64,000 bases of DNA from Aeromonas veronii (GCF_040215105.1 NZ_CP157875.1:2409501-2473500), one strand, 5' to 3'; shown: positions 53,541 through 63,795, counted from the stretch's first letter. A program made the numbers and translations. Notes: generated by a model from the letters alone, not told the origin.

Positions 53541-55273
53541 AGATTTTCCTCCACGTCCTGCTCCAGGCGCTGATAGCGCACCATGTCCGCGTACCAGCCG
53601 TTGTGGGCCATCAGGGCACCGTGATGGCCCCGCTCGCTGATCCGGCCCTGCTCCAGCACCAGGATCTCGTCCGCCTGCTCCACCGCCGTCATGCGGTGGC
53701 TGACCAGGATGAGGGTGCGTCGGTGGGCCTTCAGTGCTTGCAGGATCTGCTGCTCGGTGTGGGCGTCCACCGCCGAGAGGGCATCGTCCAGCACCAGGAT
53801 GGGGGCCGCCAGCAGCAGGGCGCGGGCGATGGCGAGCCGTTGTTTCTGGCCGCCGGAGAGGGTCACCCCCTTCTCCCCCACCTCGGTCTCATAGCCCTGG
53901 GGGAAACGAATGATGTCGTCGTGCACGCAGGCGATGCGCGCCACCCGCTCGACCTCCTCCCGACGGGCATCCGGCCGGCCGAGGGCGATGTTGGCGGCAA
54001 TGGTGGTGGAGAACAAAAACGGCTCCTGGGGCACATAGGCGAACTGGCTGCGCAGCTCCCCAAGGGCCAGGCTGTCGATGCTCACACCGCCCATGGTGAT
54101 CCGGCCGCCGCTGGGGTTGGCCAGGCGCATCAGCAGCTTGAGCAGGGAACTCTTGCCCGCCCCGGTGCGCCCGACGATGCCGAGCATGCCGCCAGCGGCG
54201 ATGGAGACATCGATTCCCGCCAGCAGGGTACGGGACTCGAGACGGTAATCCACCCCTTGCATGACCAGCGGGAAAGGGTGCGCGAGCGGCTGGGGCTCGG
54301 CGGGATCTTCGATATCGCTGCGCTCCGCCAGCAGGGTCTCGATGCGTGAATAGGCGGCGCTGCCGCGCTCTATGATGTTGAACAGCCAGGCGATGGCAAA
54401 CATGGGCCAGATAAGCTGCCCCAGATACATGGTGAAACTGGTGAGCTCCCCCAGGGTCAGCTTGTCTTGCATGACCAGGGCACTGCCGCCAGCCACCGCC
54501 AGAAAGTAGGAACAACCGATGCACAGGTAGATGACGGGATCGAACTTGGCATCGATGCGGGCCACCGCCATGTTGCACTCCCCCGCCTGGCGGGTCAGCT
54601 CGGCGAATCCCTTGTCTTCCAAGGATTCCACCGCATAGGACTTGAGCACCCGCACCCCGGAGAGAGCCTCCTGGGTCTTGTTGTTGAGGCGCGAGAAGGC
54701 CCCCTGCGCCGCCTTGAACTCCTTGTAGATCTGGGTCCCGAAACGGTTCATGAAAAATGCCATCACCGGCAGGGGCAAGAGGGAGAGCAGGGTCAGCTGC
54801 CAGGAGTACTGGCTGCACATGATGGAGAGCACCAGGATCCCGACGATGAAGGAGTCCACCAGGGTCAGCACCCCTTCCCCCGCGGTCATCTCGACTGCCT
54901 GGATGTCATTGGTGGCATGGGCCATCAGATCGCCGGTGCGGTGGCGCTGGTAGAAGTCCGGGCTCATGCGGGTGAAGTGGGTGAAGAGCCGGTTGCGCAG
55001 CACATAGGCGAGCCGGTAGGAGGCACCAAACAGCATGACGCGCCAGACATAGCGCAGCAGGTAGATAACGACCCCCAGCCCCAAGAGCCCAACCAGATAT
55101 TGTATCAAGGTGGCGTTGTCGAGCCCCCCCTTGGTCACGCCATCCACCACCCAGCCCACCACCTTGGGCGGGATCACGGTCAGCAGGGCCACCATCATCA
55201 ACAGGGTGATGGCGATGAGATAACGCCGCCACTGATCCTTGAAGAACCAGCCCAGCCGCAGAAATACGCTCAC
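53537..55273 (-). CDS. mdlA: ABC transporter half-molecule, MdlA-like
   Basis: Exporter half-transporter of 578 residues. The start is a GTG at 55273 with AGGAT upstream. Six transmembrane helices lie in the first 300 residues (WRRYLIAITLLMMVALLTVIPPKVVG), followed by the ATPase: Walker A GRTGAGKSS, signature LSGGQKQRLAIARALL, Walker B ILVLDDALSAVD (aspartate instead of the usual final glutamate), H-loop ILVSHRMTAV. With MdlB-like this is a typical asymmetric pair where one site is degenerate. First gene of the two-gene unit. Confidence 0.92.
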   Translation of the reverse strand: MSVFLRLGWFFKDQWRRYLIAITLLMMVALLTVIPPKVVGWVVDGVTKGGLDNATLIQYLVGLLGLGVVIYLLRYVWRVMLFGASYRLAYVLRNRLFTHFTRMSPDFYQRHRTGDLMAHATNDIQAVEMTAGEGVLTLVDSFIVGILVLSIMCSQYSWQLTLLSLLPLPVMAFFMNRFGTQIYKEFKAAQGAFSRLNNKTQEALSGVRVLKSYAVESLEDKGFAELTRQAGECNMAVARIDAKFDPVIYLCIGCSYFLAVAGGSALVMQDKLTLGELTSFTMYLGQLIWPMFAIAWLFNIIERGSAAYSRIETLLAERSDIEDPAEPQPLAHPFPLVMQGVDYRLESRTLLAGIDVSIAAGGMLGIVGRTGAGKSSLLKLLMRLANPSGGRITMGGVSIDSLALGELRSQFAYVPQEPFLFSTTIAANIALGRPDARREEVERVARIACVHDDIIRFPQGYETEVGEKGVTLSGGQKQRLAIARALLLAAPILVLDDALSAVDAHTEQQILQALKAHRRTLILVSHRMTAVEQADEILVLEQGRISERGHHGALMAHNGWYADMVRYQRLEQDVEENL

Positions 55274-55331
55274 ATCAGGATCCTTGCTCGCGGCGCCAGG
55301 GCCGCTTGGTCATAAGAGATGCTCAAGACAA

Positions 55332-55352
55332 TCGCCCCCGAAACGGGGGCGA
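55332..55352 (-). terminator. Hairpin after the hybrid kinase gene
   Basis: TCGCCCCCG-AAA-CGGGGGCGA, a nine-base-pair stem with a three-base loop, 62 bases beyond the stop. On the minus strand the continuation ATTGTCTTG is only weakly T-rich. Confidence 0.65.
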
Positions 55353-55413
55353 GGTGAACGGGTCATCATAGCCTGAAGCGGCCAGCTTGAGAACGATGGC
55401 TATCCCCTGGATG

Positions 55414-58212
55414 TCACAGCCGCTCGTCCCGCCCGCCGAACAGGCCCATGGTTGGCTCCTGCTGATCCCCGCTCAGCAGGAAGTGGGAAACCTCCTCCCG
55501 GGTCTGGCTGAAGACAAGCTGCAACTGAGCCAGCTCCTCTTCACTCAGATCCCCCTGCAGCCGCAGCCGCCACTCCAGCTCACCGGCCAGCAATTGCAAA
55601 CGCGCGGCGGAGATGTTGGCAGAGACCCCCTTGAGGGTATGCAGCAGTCGGCTTGCCACCTCGGGCTGCTGGCGACGCAGGGCGGAGCGGATGTCCCAGA
55701 GATCGTCCTTGTGTTCGGAGAGGAAGAGCTTGAACAGGATCTGCAGTGCCTCCCTGTCCTGCTCCAGCCGGCGCAGGGCATCGTCCAGATCCAGCACCCC
55801 CATCAGCGCCGGTGGCTTGACCTCGGGACTGGTCCGGCGCTGAGCGCTGGCCCCCTTCACCCACTGCAGCAGGTTGTTGTAGAGATCCAGCTTGCTGACC
55901 GGTTTGGTCACATAGCCGTTCATGCCGACCCCGAGGCAACGCTCCCTGTCCCCCGGCATGGCGCTGGCGGTGAGGGCGATGATGGGCACGTCGTGCTTGT
56001 CCACCATCTTGCGGATCTGGCGGGTGGCATCCAGCCCGTCCAGCACCGGCATCTGCAAGTCCATCAGGATCACATCGAAGGGCTGCTCCGCCACCTGCTC
56101 CACCGCCTCGCGTCCGTTGCCCACCACGGTGACCACGGCCTCGATGCGGCGCAGGTACTCCACGATGAGCTGCTGGTTGACCCGGTTGTCTTCGGCCAGC
56201 AGCACCCGGGTGCCCTGCAGCAGTTCCCGGAAATGCTGCTGATCCCCCTGGACCTCAGCCTGGCGTACGTTGCGATCGTGGGAGCTGCCGTTGAGCATCT
56301 CGTCCACCTTGGCCAGCAGGGCGTTTTCGGTCATGGGTTTGGCCAGGAAGTGGCTCAGCCCCATGCTCTCCATGCGCCCGTGCAGCCCTTCCCGGGCCCA
56401 GGCACTGGTCATCAGCACCGGCAGACGCTGCCACTGGCTGTGCTGATGCATCTCGAGGGCGAGATCCAGGCCATCCTCCTGACCCATGCGCCAGTCGAGA
56501 ATGGCGAGGCGGATGTTCTGCCCCTCTTCCCGCAGCACCTGACGGGCGCGAGAGACGCTGTTGACCGTCATCACGCAGGCGCCGGCCCGGCCCAGGATGT
56601 CCTTGGCCAGCTCCAGTACCAACTCGTTGTCGTCCATCATCAGGATGAGGGGCTGGTGCTCGAAGAAGACCCGCCGCCCGGATACCCCGTATACCGCCTG
56701 GGACATGGGGATCTCGAACTCGAAGGTGGAGCCCACCCCGGGCTTGCTCTGCACCGAAATTTCTCCCCCCATCAGCCCGACCAGCCGCTGGGAGATGTTG
56801 AGACCGAGCCCGGAGCCGCCGTATTTGCGGGTGTTGCCCGCCTCCAGCTGGGTAAAGGGCTGGAACAGCTGGGTCTGCTTGTCCGGCGCGATGCCGATGC
56901 CGGTGTCCCGCACACTGAAGCAGACCCGCATGGGGTGCTGGTTGACCAGGGTAATGGAGAGCTCCACCTCCCCCCGCTCGGTGAACTTGATGGCATTGTT
57001 GACCAGATTGACCAGCACCTGGCCCAGGCGCAGGGGATCCCCGCGCAGGAAGTCCGGCACCGCCGGGGACTTGTTGATGATGACCTCGATCTGCTTGCGC
57101 TCCGCCAGATCCGCGAACATGGCCGCCAGAGAGTCAAGCTGCTCGCTCAAGTCAAAATCGATCTCCTCCAGGGTCAGCTTGCCGGACTCCACCTTGGTGA
57201 GATCCAGAATGTCGTTGATGAGCAGCAGCAGGGTATCGGACGAGGATTTGATCTTGCTGAGGTAGTCCCGCTGCTGCTGGCTGAGGTCCGTCTGCAGCGC
57301 CAGGGCACTGAAGCCGATGATGGCGTTCATGGGGGTGCGGATCTCATGGCTCATGTTGGCCAGAAAATCGCTCTTGGCCTGAGCCAGCAAGCCGGTGTGG
57401 CGAGACAGCTCGCTCAGCTTCTGGTTGCGTCGCCACAGGGTCACCGCCACCAGTGAGAAGCAGAGCAGAGCCCCGCCCAGCACCATCAGATAGAAGCGGC
57501 TCTTGAGGGAGGAGGCGAGATCCAGCTTGTCCTGTTTCCAGACCGGCAAGGAGGCCAGGCCCCGCATCTCGATGATCTGGTTGCGCAGGCGGTGATACTC
57601 CATCACCTGCTGATTGAAATCCTGGCTGAGCTGATTGATGGCCGTCACCTTGCCATTGTCGGCATAGTCGTCGCCGATGCGCTGTTGCAGCTGTTGCAGG
57701 TGGCGCAGATCGTGGGTATCCCAGCTGCGTCTGAGGTAATGGCTGATCCTGGCCAGGTCGGTGAGATCCCGGTGCAGCCGGGTCTCGCTCGGGAGCTGCG
57801 TCAGCACGGCGTCGAGCTGACTCTGGAAACGTGGCTCCAGATACTCGATGGTCATCTCCATGGTGTAGAGCCTGGCGAGATCCAGCAGATAACCGTCGAT
57901 GTCCTTTTGCAGCGCCTGGGACTTGGGATCGTCGGCGAGATCCGGGTCTTCACGTATCTGGGTCACAAATTTGTCGAGCACGCTGGATAGCAGGCTGAGC
58001 CGCTGCTGCACACTGCCATCGCTGGCCTTCTCGCGGCCCAGCAGATAGACGGTGTCGGTATTGATGCGGTTGAGGACCAGCTCGGCGGCCATGCTCAACT
58101 CGGAGGCACGCTGCTGCTGGCTGAGCAGTTGCCAGCAATAGGCCGAAAACCCCAGCAAAGATGCGATGATAAGGCTCAGGACAACACGATTGACGCGTGC
58201 AACACTCTTCAT
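55414..58212 (-). CDS. Orphan tripartite hybrid sensor kinase (HisKA-HATPase-REC-REC-HPt)
   Basis: Sensor of 932 residues. Two membrane segments (about 9-28 and 241-260) enclose a 210-residue helical sensor domain. The kinase core has the phospho-histidine H289 (MSHEIRTPMNAI) and N/G boxes (NLVNNAIKF, DTGIGIAPD, GGSGLGLNI). Two receiver domains follow: D573 (ILDWRM, with D527 D528, K625) and D718 (ILMDLQMPVLDG, with K770). The C-terminal HPt domain has H858 (LLHTLKGVSANIS). No response regulator or target gene is adjacent, so the output is elsewhere, as for ArcB/TorS-like phosphorelays. The sensor shows no recognised ligand-binding domain. Confidence 0.93.
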   Translation of the reverse strand: MKSVARVNRVVLSLIIASLLGFSAYCWQLLSQQQRASELSMAAELVLNRINTDTVYLLGREKASDGSVQQRLSLLSSVLDKFVTQIREDPDLADDPKSQALQKDIDGYLLDLARLYTMEMTIEYLEPRFQSQLDAVLTQLPSETRLHRDLTDLARISHYLRRSWDTHDLRHLQQLQQRIGDDYADNGKVTAINQLSQDFNQQVMEYHRLRNQIIEMRGLASLPVWKQDKLDLASSLKSRFYLMVLGGALLCFSLVAVTLWRRNQKLSELSRHTGLLAQAKSDFLANMSHEIRTPMNAIIGFSALALQTDLSQQQRDYLSKIKSSSDTLLLLINDILDLTKVESGKLTLEEIDFDLSEQLDSLAAMFADLAERKQIEVIINKSPAVPDFLRGDPLRLGQVLVNLVNNAIKFTERGEVELSITLVNQHPMRVCFSVRDTGIGIAPDKQTQLFQPFTQLEAGNTRKYGGSGLGLNISQRLVGLMGGEISVQSKPGVGSTFEFEIPMSQAVYGVSGRRVFFEHQPLILMMDDNELVLELAKDILGRAGACVMTVNSVSRARQVLREEGQNIRLAILDWRMGQEDGLDLALEMHQHSQWQRLPVLMTSAWAREGLHGRMESMGLSHFLAKPMTENALLAKVDEMLNGSSHDRNVRQAEVQGDQQHFRELLQGTRVLLAEDNRVNQQLIVEYLRRIEAVVTVVGNGREAVEQVAEQPFDVILMDLQMPVLDGLDATRQIRKMVDKHDVPIIALTASAMPGDRERCLGVGMNGYVTKPVSKLDLYNNLLQWVKGASAQRRTSPEVKPPALMGVLDLDDALRRLEQDREALQILFKLFLSEHKDDLWDIRSALRRQQPEVASRLLHTLKGVSANISAARLQLLAGELEWRLRLQGDLSEEELAQLQLVFSQTREEVSHFLLSGDQQEPTMGLFGGRDERL

Positions 58213-58366
58213 CCCGTCTCGATTCTCATGTCATGGTCAACTATCCGGTGACGAGGTGTCACGGCCGGACCGCCAACTGTGAAAAATAACTGGCTGCTAT
58301 GTTACCGTTAGTCGGCGCGATCAATGCAACAAAGTTGTTGCAAGGCAATGAAATAAGGACGCAATT

Positions 58367-58807
58367 ATGTCATCTATCACTACCTATTGTAGCCAGTGCT
58401 TTACCCGCAATCGCCTGCCCAGCGAGAAAGTGGACCTGACCGCGAAGTGCGGTCGCTGCCGGGAGCCCCTGTTTGGTCTCGCCCCGGTCACGGGACGCAG
58501 CGATCAGTTCGACACCCTGATTGCCTCCGACCTGCCGGTCGTGGTGGATTTCTGGGCCAGCTGGTGCGGCCCCTGCCTGCAGTTTGCCCCGGTGTTTCAG
58601 GAGATGGCACGAGAACTCGCACCGCGCATCCGTTTCGTCAAACTCGATACCGAGAAAGAGAGTGCCATCGCCAGTCGCTACGGCATTCGCAGCATCCCCA
58701 CCCTGATGGTGTTCCAGCGCGGGCAGATCCTGGCCCAGCGCAGCGGCTCGCTGCCAAAGAGTCTGTTCAAGGAGTGGCTGCTCTCCTCCCTTCCCCAGGA
58801 CAAATGA
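58367..58807 (+). CDS. trxC: Thioredoxin 2 (TrxC)
   Basis: Thioredoxin of 146 residues with the N-terminal zinc-binding cysteines of TrxC (C8, C11 in CSQC; C28, C31 in CGRC) and the active site WCGPC (C67, C70), followed by the cis-proline region [13 protein letters not shown]. In E. coli TrxC is induced by OxyR; I see no operator I would call. The gene is divergent from the hybrid kinase with 154 bases between. Confidence 0.95.
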   Translation: MSSITTYCSQCFTRNRLPSEKVDLTAKCGRCREPLFGLAPVTGRSDQFDTLIASDLPVVVDFWASWCGPCLQFAPVFQEMARELAPRIRFVKLDTEKESAIASRYGIRSIPTLMVFQRGQILAQRSGSLPKSLFKEWLLSSLPQDK

Positions 58808-58961
58808 AAACACAATGTTTAATTTTTGTTTTCATGGTGTTTAATTTCTTTTTAACTCTGTGAGACGCCACATGCTTTGCTCACTTACCCCTGTTTCAAA
58901 CAGGGGATCAAATGTAACCTCGGCAACACAACAACAACCATAAATTAACCGAGAACACATC

Positions 58962-60347
58962 ATGCATACCTCTGCCGTACCCTCTGCCCCCCCACGCTGG
59001 CTCGACGTCAAGGCCGGGATCGTCATCGCTGACGTCCTCTTGCTCTGTGCCATGCTCGCCTGGCTCCCCTTTGATCCCATGGTCAACAAGGGGCTCGCCA
59101 TCCTCATCTTCATCGCCATCCTCTGGTTGACCGAGGCGGTGAACATCACCATCACCGCCATCTCGATCCCGGTGCTGGCCACCCTGCTCGGGGTGTTTGA
59201 CATGAGCAAGTCGCTCACCGACTTCGCCAACCCCGTGCTCTTCCTCTTCTTTGGCGGCTTCGCCCTGGCGGCGGCCCTCTCCAAACAGGGGCTGGATACC
59301 CAGATCGCCGCCAAGGTGATGCAACTGGCCAAGGGGCACCTCGGCTGGGCAGCCATCGTACTGTTCACCATCACGGCCGCCCTCTCCATGTGGATCAGCA
59401 ACACCGCCACCGCCGCCATGATGCTGCCGCTCGCCCTTGGCATGCTCAAGGGGCTCGACGTCCACAAGGAGCGCCGTACCCTGGTCTTCGTCCTGCTGGG
59501 CGTCGCCTACAGCGCCAGCATCGGCGGCATCGGCACCCTGGTGGGCAGCCCCCCCAACGCCATCGCTGCAGCCCAGATGGGCCTTGGCTTCACCGACTGG
59601 CTGAAATTCGGCATTCCCGTGGTGCTCATCTTCATGCCGGTGGGCATCGGCCTGCTCTACCTGGTCACCCGTCCCGACCTCTCCCATCAGGTCAGCACCG
59701 AGAAAGTCACCATCGAGTGGACCGGTCAGCGCAAGACGACCCTGGCCATCTTCCTGACCACGGTGCTGCTGTGGATTGGCTCCCAGCCCATCGCCTCGGC
59801 GCTGGGGGGCATTCCCCAGTTCGATACCCTGATCGCCATGGGGGCCATCCTCGCCATCGCCGTCAGCCGGGTGGCCAACTGGGATGACATCAACCAGAAC
59901 ACCGACTGGGGCGTGCTGCTGCTGTTCGGGGGCGGCCTGACCCTGAGTTCCATCTTGAAGCAGACCGGTGCCAACGCCTTCCTGGCGGAGCACCTCTCCA
60001 GCAGCCTGTCCACCATGCCGATCTTCGTGATCCTGCTCTGCCTCGCGGCTTTCGTGGTGTTCCTGACCGAGCTGGTCTCCAACACCGCCACCGCCGCCCT
60101 GCTGGTGCCGCTGTTTGCCGGGGTGGCCGAAGCGCTGGGGGTCTCCCCCATCGTCGTCTCCGTGCTCATCGCGGTCGGCGCCTCCTGCGCCTTCATGCTG
60201 CCGGTGGCCACGCCGCCCAACGCCATCGTCTTCGCCAGCGGTCATATCCAGCAGCGCGAGATGATGCGGGCCGGTCTGGTGCTGAACCTGGTGTTCACCG
60301 TCATCCTGACCCTGCTGGCCTATTGCTTCGGCGATATCCTGCACTGA
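58962..60347 (+). CDS. SLC13/DASS sodium-coupled carboxylate transporter (VcINDY-like)
   Basis: Membrane carrier of 461 residues. The two Ser-Asn-Thr signatures of the family, which bind the carboxylate, are both present: WISNTATAAMMLPL and ELVSNTATAALLVPL, and repeat hairpins contain GTLVGSPPNAIA and ATPPNAIVFASG. The layout matches VcINDY of Vibrio cholerae, a Na+-dependent succinate/dicarboxylate carrier, so C4-dicarboxylate or citrate uptake is likely. Ends with a terminator at 60373. Confidence 0.92.
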   Translation: MHTSAVPSAPPRWLDVKAGIVIADVLLLCAMLAWLPFDPMVNKGLAILIFIAILWLTEAVNITITAISIPVLATLLGVFDMSKSLTDFANPVLFLFFGGFALAAALSKQGLDTQIAAKVMQLAKGHLGWAAIVLFTITAALSMWISNTATAAMMLPLALGMLKGLDVHKERRTLVFVLLGVAYSASIGGIGTLVGSPPNAIAAAQMGLGFTDWLKFGIPVVLIFMPVGIGLLYLVTRPDLSHQVSTEKVTIEWTGQRKTTLAIFLTTVLLWIGSQPIASALGGIPQFDTLIAMGAILAIAVSRVANWDDINQNTDWGVLLLFGGGLTLSSILKQTGANAFLAEHLSSSLSTMPIFVILLCLAAFVVFLTELVSNTATAALLVPLFAGVAEALGVSPIVVSVLIAVGASCAFMLPVATPPNAIVFASGHIQQREMMRAGLVLNLVFTVILTLLAYCFGDILH

Positions 60348-60372
60348 GAAGGCGTCTCTCCTTCCCCTCGAC

Positions 60373-60396
60373 AAGGCCCCTGACGGGGCCTTTCTT
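60373..60396 (+). terminator. Terminator after the DASS transporter
   Basis: AAGGCCCC-TGAC-GGGGCCTT then TCTTGTCT; 8-bp GC-rich stem 26 bases after the stop. Confidence 0.82.
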
Positions 60397-60500
60397 GTCT
60401 CCACAAATCCCGCTGTCTTCCCACCATTTCGCACATAATATCATCCACCATGTGCACCTCTGGCAGTGAACTCACCCTGTAAAATCCATTCTTCATGAAA

Positions 60501-60527
60501 TAAAAAACCCCCGCGATGCGGGGGTTT
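60501..60527 (-). terminator. Terminator of the glucan phosphorylase gene
   Basis: On the minus strand ACCCCCGC-ATC-GCGGGGGT followed by TTTTTTATTTC: strong intrinsic terminator 15 bases after the gene's stop. Confidence 0.93.
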
Positions 60528-60541
60528 GGGAGTCAACGCAC

Positions 60542-63016
60542 TTAGCCGACGTTGCAGGCTTTCAGATTCCAGATCCGGTCCACGTAATCCTGGATGGAGC
60601 GGTCGGAGTTGAACTTGCCCATGGTGGCCGAGTTGATGATGGCCTTCTTCGCCCAGAGCGCCGGATCCCGATACCAGGTATCGATGAGCTTGTGGGCATC
60701 CGAGTAGGAAGCGAAGTCCGCCAGGGTCAGGTAAGGATCCCCCCCTTCCAGCAAGGAGCGCTTGATGGAGGAGAGCTCGCCCGGACGACCCGGCGTGAAG
60801 TAGTCGGTATCGAACCAGTCCAGCACGGCCTTGAGCTCGGAGTTGGCATAGTAGAAGTCATAGGGGTTGTAGCCCCGGCTCTTCAACGCCTTTACCTCGT
60901 CCACGTTCAGCCCGAAGATGGCGCAGTTTTCGGCACCCGCTTCCTCGGCGATCTCGATGTTGGCCCCGTCCAGGGTGCCGATGGTGATGGCGCCGTTCAG
61001 TGCCATCTTCATGTTGCCGGTCCCCGAGGCTTCGTAGCCAGCGGTGGAGATCTGCTCGGACACGTCCGCTGCCGGGATCATCTTCTCGGCCAGGCTCACC
61101 CGGTAGTTCGGCATGAACACCACTTTCAGCTTGCCCTGGATGCGAGCGTCGTTGTTGACCCGCTCAGCCAGCTTGTTGATGGCATAGATGATGTCCTTGG
61201 CCAGCTTGTAGCCAGGGGCCGCTTTGGAGCCGAAGATGAACACCCGCGGGTGCATGTCGTAGTCGGGGTTCGCCAGCAGACGGCGATAGAGCGCCATGAT
61301 GTGGATGAGGTTCAGCTGTTGGCGCTTGTACTCGTGCAGGCGCTTGATCTGCACGTCGAAGATCGCCTCCGCGCTCACCTCTATGCCGGTCTCGTCCTTG
61401 ATCACCTTGACCAGCTTCTCCTTGTTGTGGCGCTTGATGGTCATGAACTGCTGCTGGAATGCCTTGTCGTCGGCAAACTGGGTAACGGTGCGCAGCTTGT
61501 CCAGTTGCAGCGGCCACTCCTTGCCCACCACCTCGTTGTAGAGGGCGGCGAGTTCGGGGTTGCAGGCCAGCAGCCAGCGGCGCGGGGTCACGCCGTTGGT
61601 GACGTTGCACATCTTCTCTGGCCACAGCGCGGCGAACTCGGGGAAGAGATCCTCCTTCACCAGCTTGGAGTGGATTTCGGCCACACCGTTGACCTTGGAA
61701 GAGCCGATGACACACAGGTTGCCCATACGTACCTTGCGCACCGTCCCCTCTTCGATGATGGAGAGCTTGGCCTTGATGGCATCGTCGCCCGGCCACTTGG
61801 GATCCACCAGCTTGTTCAGGAACTGGGCGTTGATCTCGTAGATGATCTCGAGGTGACGAGGCAGTACCTTCTCGAACAGGCTGACGCTCCACTTCTCCAG
61901 CGCTTCCGGCAGCAGGGTGTGGTTGGTGTAGGAGAAGACCCCGTAGCTGATGGCCCAGGCGGCCTCCCAGCTCAGCCCTTCCTCATCCACCAGTACGCGC
62001 ATCAGCTCGGGAATGGCCACGGTCGGGTGGGTATCGTTGAGCTGGATGGCGATCTGGGCGGCGAAGTTGCTGAAGTCGCTGCCATGGGCGCGCTTGTAAC
62101 GGCGCATGATGTCCTTGATGGAACAGGCGCAGAAGAAATATTGCTGGATCAGACGCAGCTCTTTGCCGGCATCCGTCTCATCGTTCGGGTAGAGCACCTT
62201 GGAGATGGTCTCGGCCTGGGCCTTCTCCGCCTGGGAATCGACATAACCACCGGCGTTGAACACGTCCCAGTCGAAGAATTCGGAGGCACGGGACTCCCAC
62301 AGCCGCAGGATGTTGACGGTGTGACCGCCAAAGCCGACAACCGGGATATCCCAGGGCACCCCTTTGATCTTGCGACCGGCGTGCCACACCTTTTTCAGGC
62401 CGCCGTTGTCGCCAAATACGGTCTCCACGTAGCCATAGAGCGGGATCTCCTGCACCGATTCGGGACGGCAAATCTCCCAGGGGTTGCCGTATTCGCGCCA
62501 GGAGTCCGGACGCTCGATCTGGCGGCCATCCTGGAATTCCTGACGGAACAAGCCGTGCTCGTAGTGAATGCCGTAACCCACGGCCGGGTAGTTCAGGGTG
62601 GCGAGAGAGTCGATGAAGCAAGCGGCCAGACGGCCAAGGCCGCCGTTGCCAAGGGCCATGTCAGGCTCTTGCTCGCACAGATCGGTCAGTTCCAGACCGA
62701 GTTCCCCCAAGGCCTCTTCGCAGGTCTTGTAAAGGGAGAGGTTGTGCAGGTTGTTGGAAGTCAGGCGCCCCATCAGGAATTCAGCAGAGAGATAGTGAAT
62801 CGCACGAGTATCTTTCTTGAAGTGAGTCTGCTGAGTACGGGTCAGGCGCTCGTATACCTGCTCGTTGACGGCGGCGGCCGTCGCTTTCCACCACGCTTCC
62901 GGCGAGGCTTTCTGTTCGCTTGTCCCCAAGGTAGAACGCAGGTGACGCACGATGCTCGCTTTAAGCTGATCTTTATCCAGTTGGAGATCCTGGTCTGTCT
63001 TCTTCTTGGTAGCCAT
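60542..63016 (-). CDS. glgP: Glycogen/maltodextrin phosphorylase
   Basis: Alpha-glucan phosphorylase of 824 residues that releases glucose-1-phosphate using pyridoxal phosphate. The PLP lysine lies in [26 protein letters not shown] (key: [12 protein letters not shown]). The N-terminal family text is [29 protein letters not shown] and [15 protein letters not shown] 63016 has AAGGA upstream; the longer frame to 63070 is not supported. Whether it is GlgP or MalP by substrate cannot be decided; no glg or mal gene is within the window. The upstream region has LacI-type palindromes. Confidence 0.93.
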   Translation of the reverse strand: MATKKKTDQDLQLDKDQLKASIVRHLRSTLGTSEQKASPEAWWKATAAAVNEQVYERLTRTQQTHFKKDTRAIHYLSAEFLMGRLTSNNLHNLSLYKTCEEALGELGLELTDLCEQEPDMALGNGGLGRLAACFIDSLATLNYPAVGYGIHYEHGLFRQEFQDGRQIERPDSWREYGNPWEICRPESVQEIPLYGYVETVFGDNGGLKKVWHAGRKIKGVPWDIPVVGFGGHTVNILRLWESRASEFFDWDVFNAGGYVDSQAEKAQAETISKVLYPNDETDAGKELRLIQQYFFCACSIKDIMRRYKRAHGSDFSNFAAQIAIQLNDTHPTVAIPELMRVLVDEEGLSWEAAWAISYGVFSYTNHTLLPEALEKWSVSLFEKVLPRHLEIIYEINAQFLNKLVDPKWPGDDAIKAKLSIIEEGTVRKVRMGNLCVIGSSKVNGVAEIHSKLVKEDLFPEFAALWPEKMCNVTNGVTPRRWLLACNPELAALYNEVVGKEWPLQLDKLRTVTQFADDKAFQQQFMTIKRHNKEKLVKVIKDETGIEVSAEAIFDVQIKRLHEYKRQQLNLIHIMALYRRLLANPDYDMHPRVFIFGSKAAPGYKLAKDIIYAINKLAERVNNDARIQGKLKVVFMPNYRVSLAEKMIPAADVSEQISTAGYEASGTGNMKMALNGAITIGTLDGANIEIAEEAGAENCAIFGLNVDEVKALKSRGYNPYDFYYANSELKAVLDWFDTDYFTPGRPGELSSIKRSLLEGGDPYLTLADFASYSDAHKLIDTWYRDPALWAKKAIINSATMGKFNSDRSIQDYVDRIWNLKACNVG

Positions 63017-63330
63017 ACACCATTTTCCTTCGTTACAAATAAAAATGTTATCCCATCTCGGGACCGGCACTGTTGTTATATCTGAATATGTTCCGGCATG
63101 AGCATACTAGCCAAAACCGCTGAATGAAACGTTAACGCGAGTCACACTTTAACGTATGGAAATGACAGTTCAAGCCTGAAAACCCTTTCCAAATCAAGAT
63201 TAGATTAAATGTTAATATTCAAATAAATCATGTGGTTATATAAAAACGAAACGAGCATGTTCATGAATAGGTTTTCAATACTTGAAAGCGTTTGAAAATA
63301 CATGAAAATAACGACATTCCTGAATGGATG

Positions 63331-63344
63331 TGAAAGCGATTTCA
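63331..63344 (-). promoter_or_regulatory. LacI-family-type operator upstream of glgP
   Basis: TGAAAGCGATTTCA has five-base palindromic arms around a central CG, as in LacI-family (MalR, Cra, CcpA-like) operators. A weaker relative, TGAAAGCGTTTGAA, is at 63283-63296. Spacing from centre to centre is 48 bases. Confidence 0.5.
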
Positions 63345-63374
63345 ATCTTCACAGGATCATTTCCACAATAAAAG

Positions 63375-63403
63375 AAAGGTGCCCCAGTTGGAGCACCTTT
63401 TCT
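63375..63403 (-). terminator. Terminator of the DUF4250 gene
   Basis: On the minus strand AAAGGTGC...GCACCTTT (63375-63382 and 63393-63400), with CC/GG pairs inside the loop, followed by CTTTTATT. Located eight bases past the stop. Confidence 0.85.
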
Positions 63404-63410
63404 CGTCATA

Positions 63411-63608
63411 TTACCCATGAGCCTTGAACTGGTTGCTCATGGGGTCGTAGTGATAGCCGATCTGCTGCAAACGCGCGGCCAGCTGATCTTCCGTCATGTC
63501 GTAGTAGGCCAACAGCTCCTCCAGACCATCGCACTCCAGCCGCAGCTTTTCGTTGATGATCCCGAGCAGAATATTGGCGTCCAGTCGTTGCAAGGTGCTG
63601 ACATCCAT
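63411..63608 (-). CDS. DUF4250 domain protein
   Basis: Small soluble protein of 65 residues. DUF4250 features are LDANILLGIINEKLRLECDGLEELLAYYDM and QIGYHYDPMSNQF (key: YHYDPMSNQF). No function is known. Divergent from the sulA-like gene; the intervening region contains a TACTGTATAA half-site and a full LexA box nearer to sulA. ATG 63608 follows GGAGGGA at the expected distance. Confidence 0.85.
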   Translation of the reverse strand: MDVSTLQRLDANILLGIINEKLRLECDGLEELLAYYDMTEDQLAARLQQIGYHYDPMSNQFKAHG

Positions 63609-63795
63609 CCCGATCCCTCCTTGTCATACATACTGTATAACCATGACCCCCTGCCCCCGCTTTGTCCATAGCGCAAAAAACACCCAACTTAGGTTGAGTG
63701 TAAATTTCATTTAAATTCAATTAGATAACAAAACATCCTGTTAGTGGGCTCACATTTTTGACCGAAAACGACTTGTCACTGGCGCTCGTTACAAC

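Larger units (their letters stand above)
63017..63410. other. AT-rich glgP upstream region with operator-like palindromes
   Basis: About 360 bases, markedly AT-rich compared with the neighbours and without a gene. It contains two TGAAA-centred motifs (63283-63296, 63331-63344), plus the DUF4250 terminator at its right end (63375-63403). Confidence 0.6.

Noticed and set aside
58804-58835. ATGAAAACA/TGTTTTCAT inverted repeat after trxC as a terminator
   Set aside because: AT-only stem with a 14-base loop, too weak to call.
60692-63085. Plus-strand open frame of 797 codons opposite glgP
   Set aside because: Antisense shadow; the phosphorylase on the minus strand has all family motifs.
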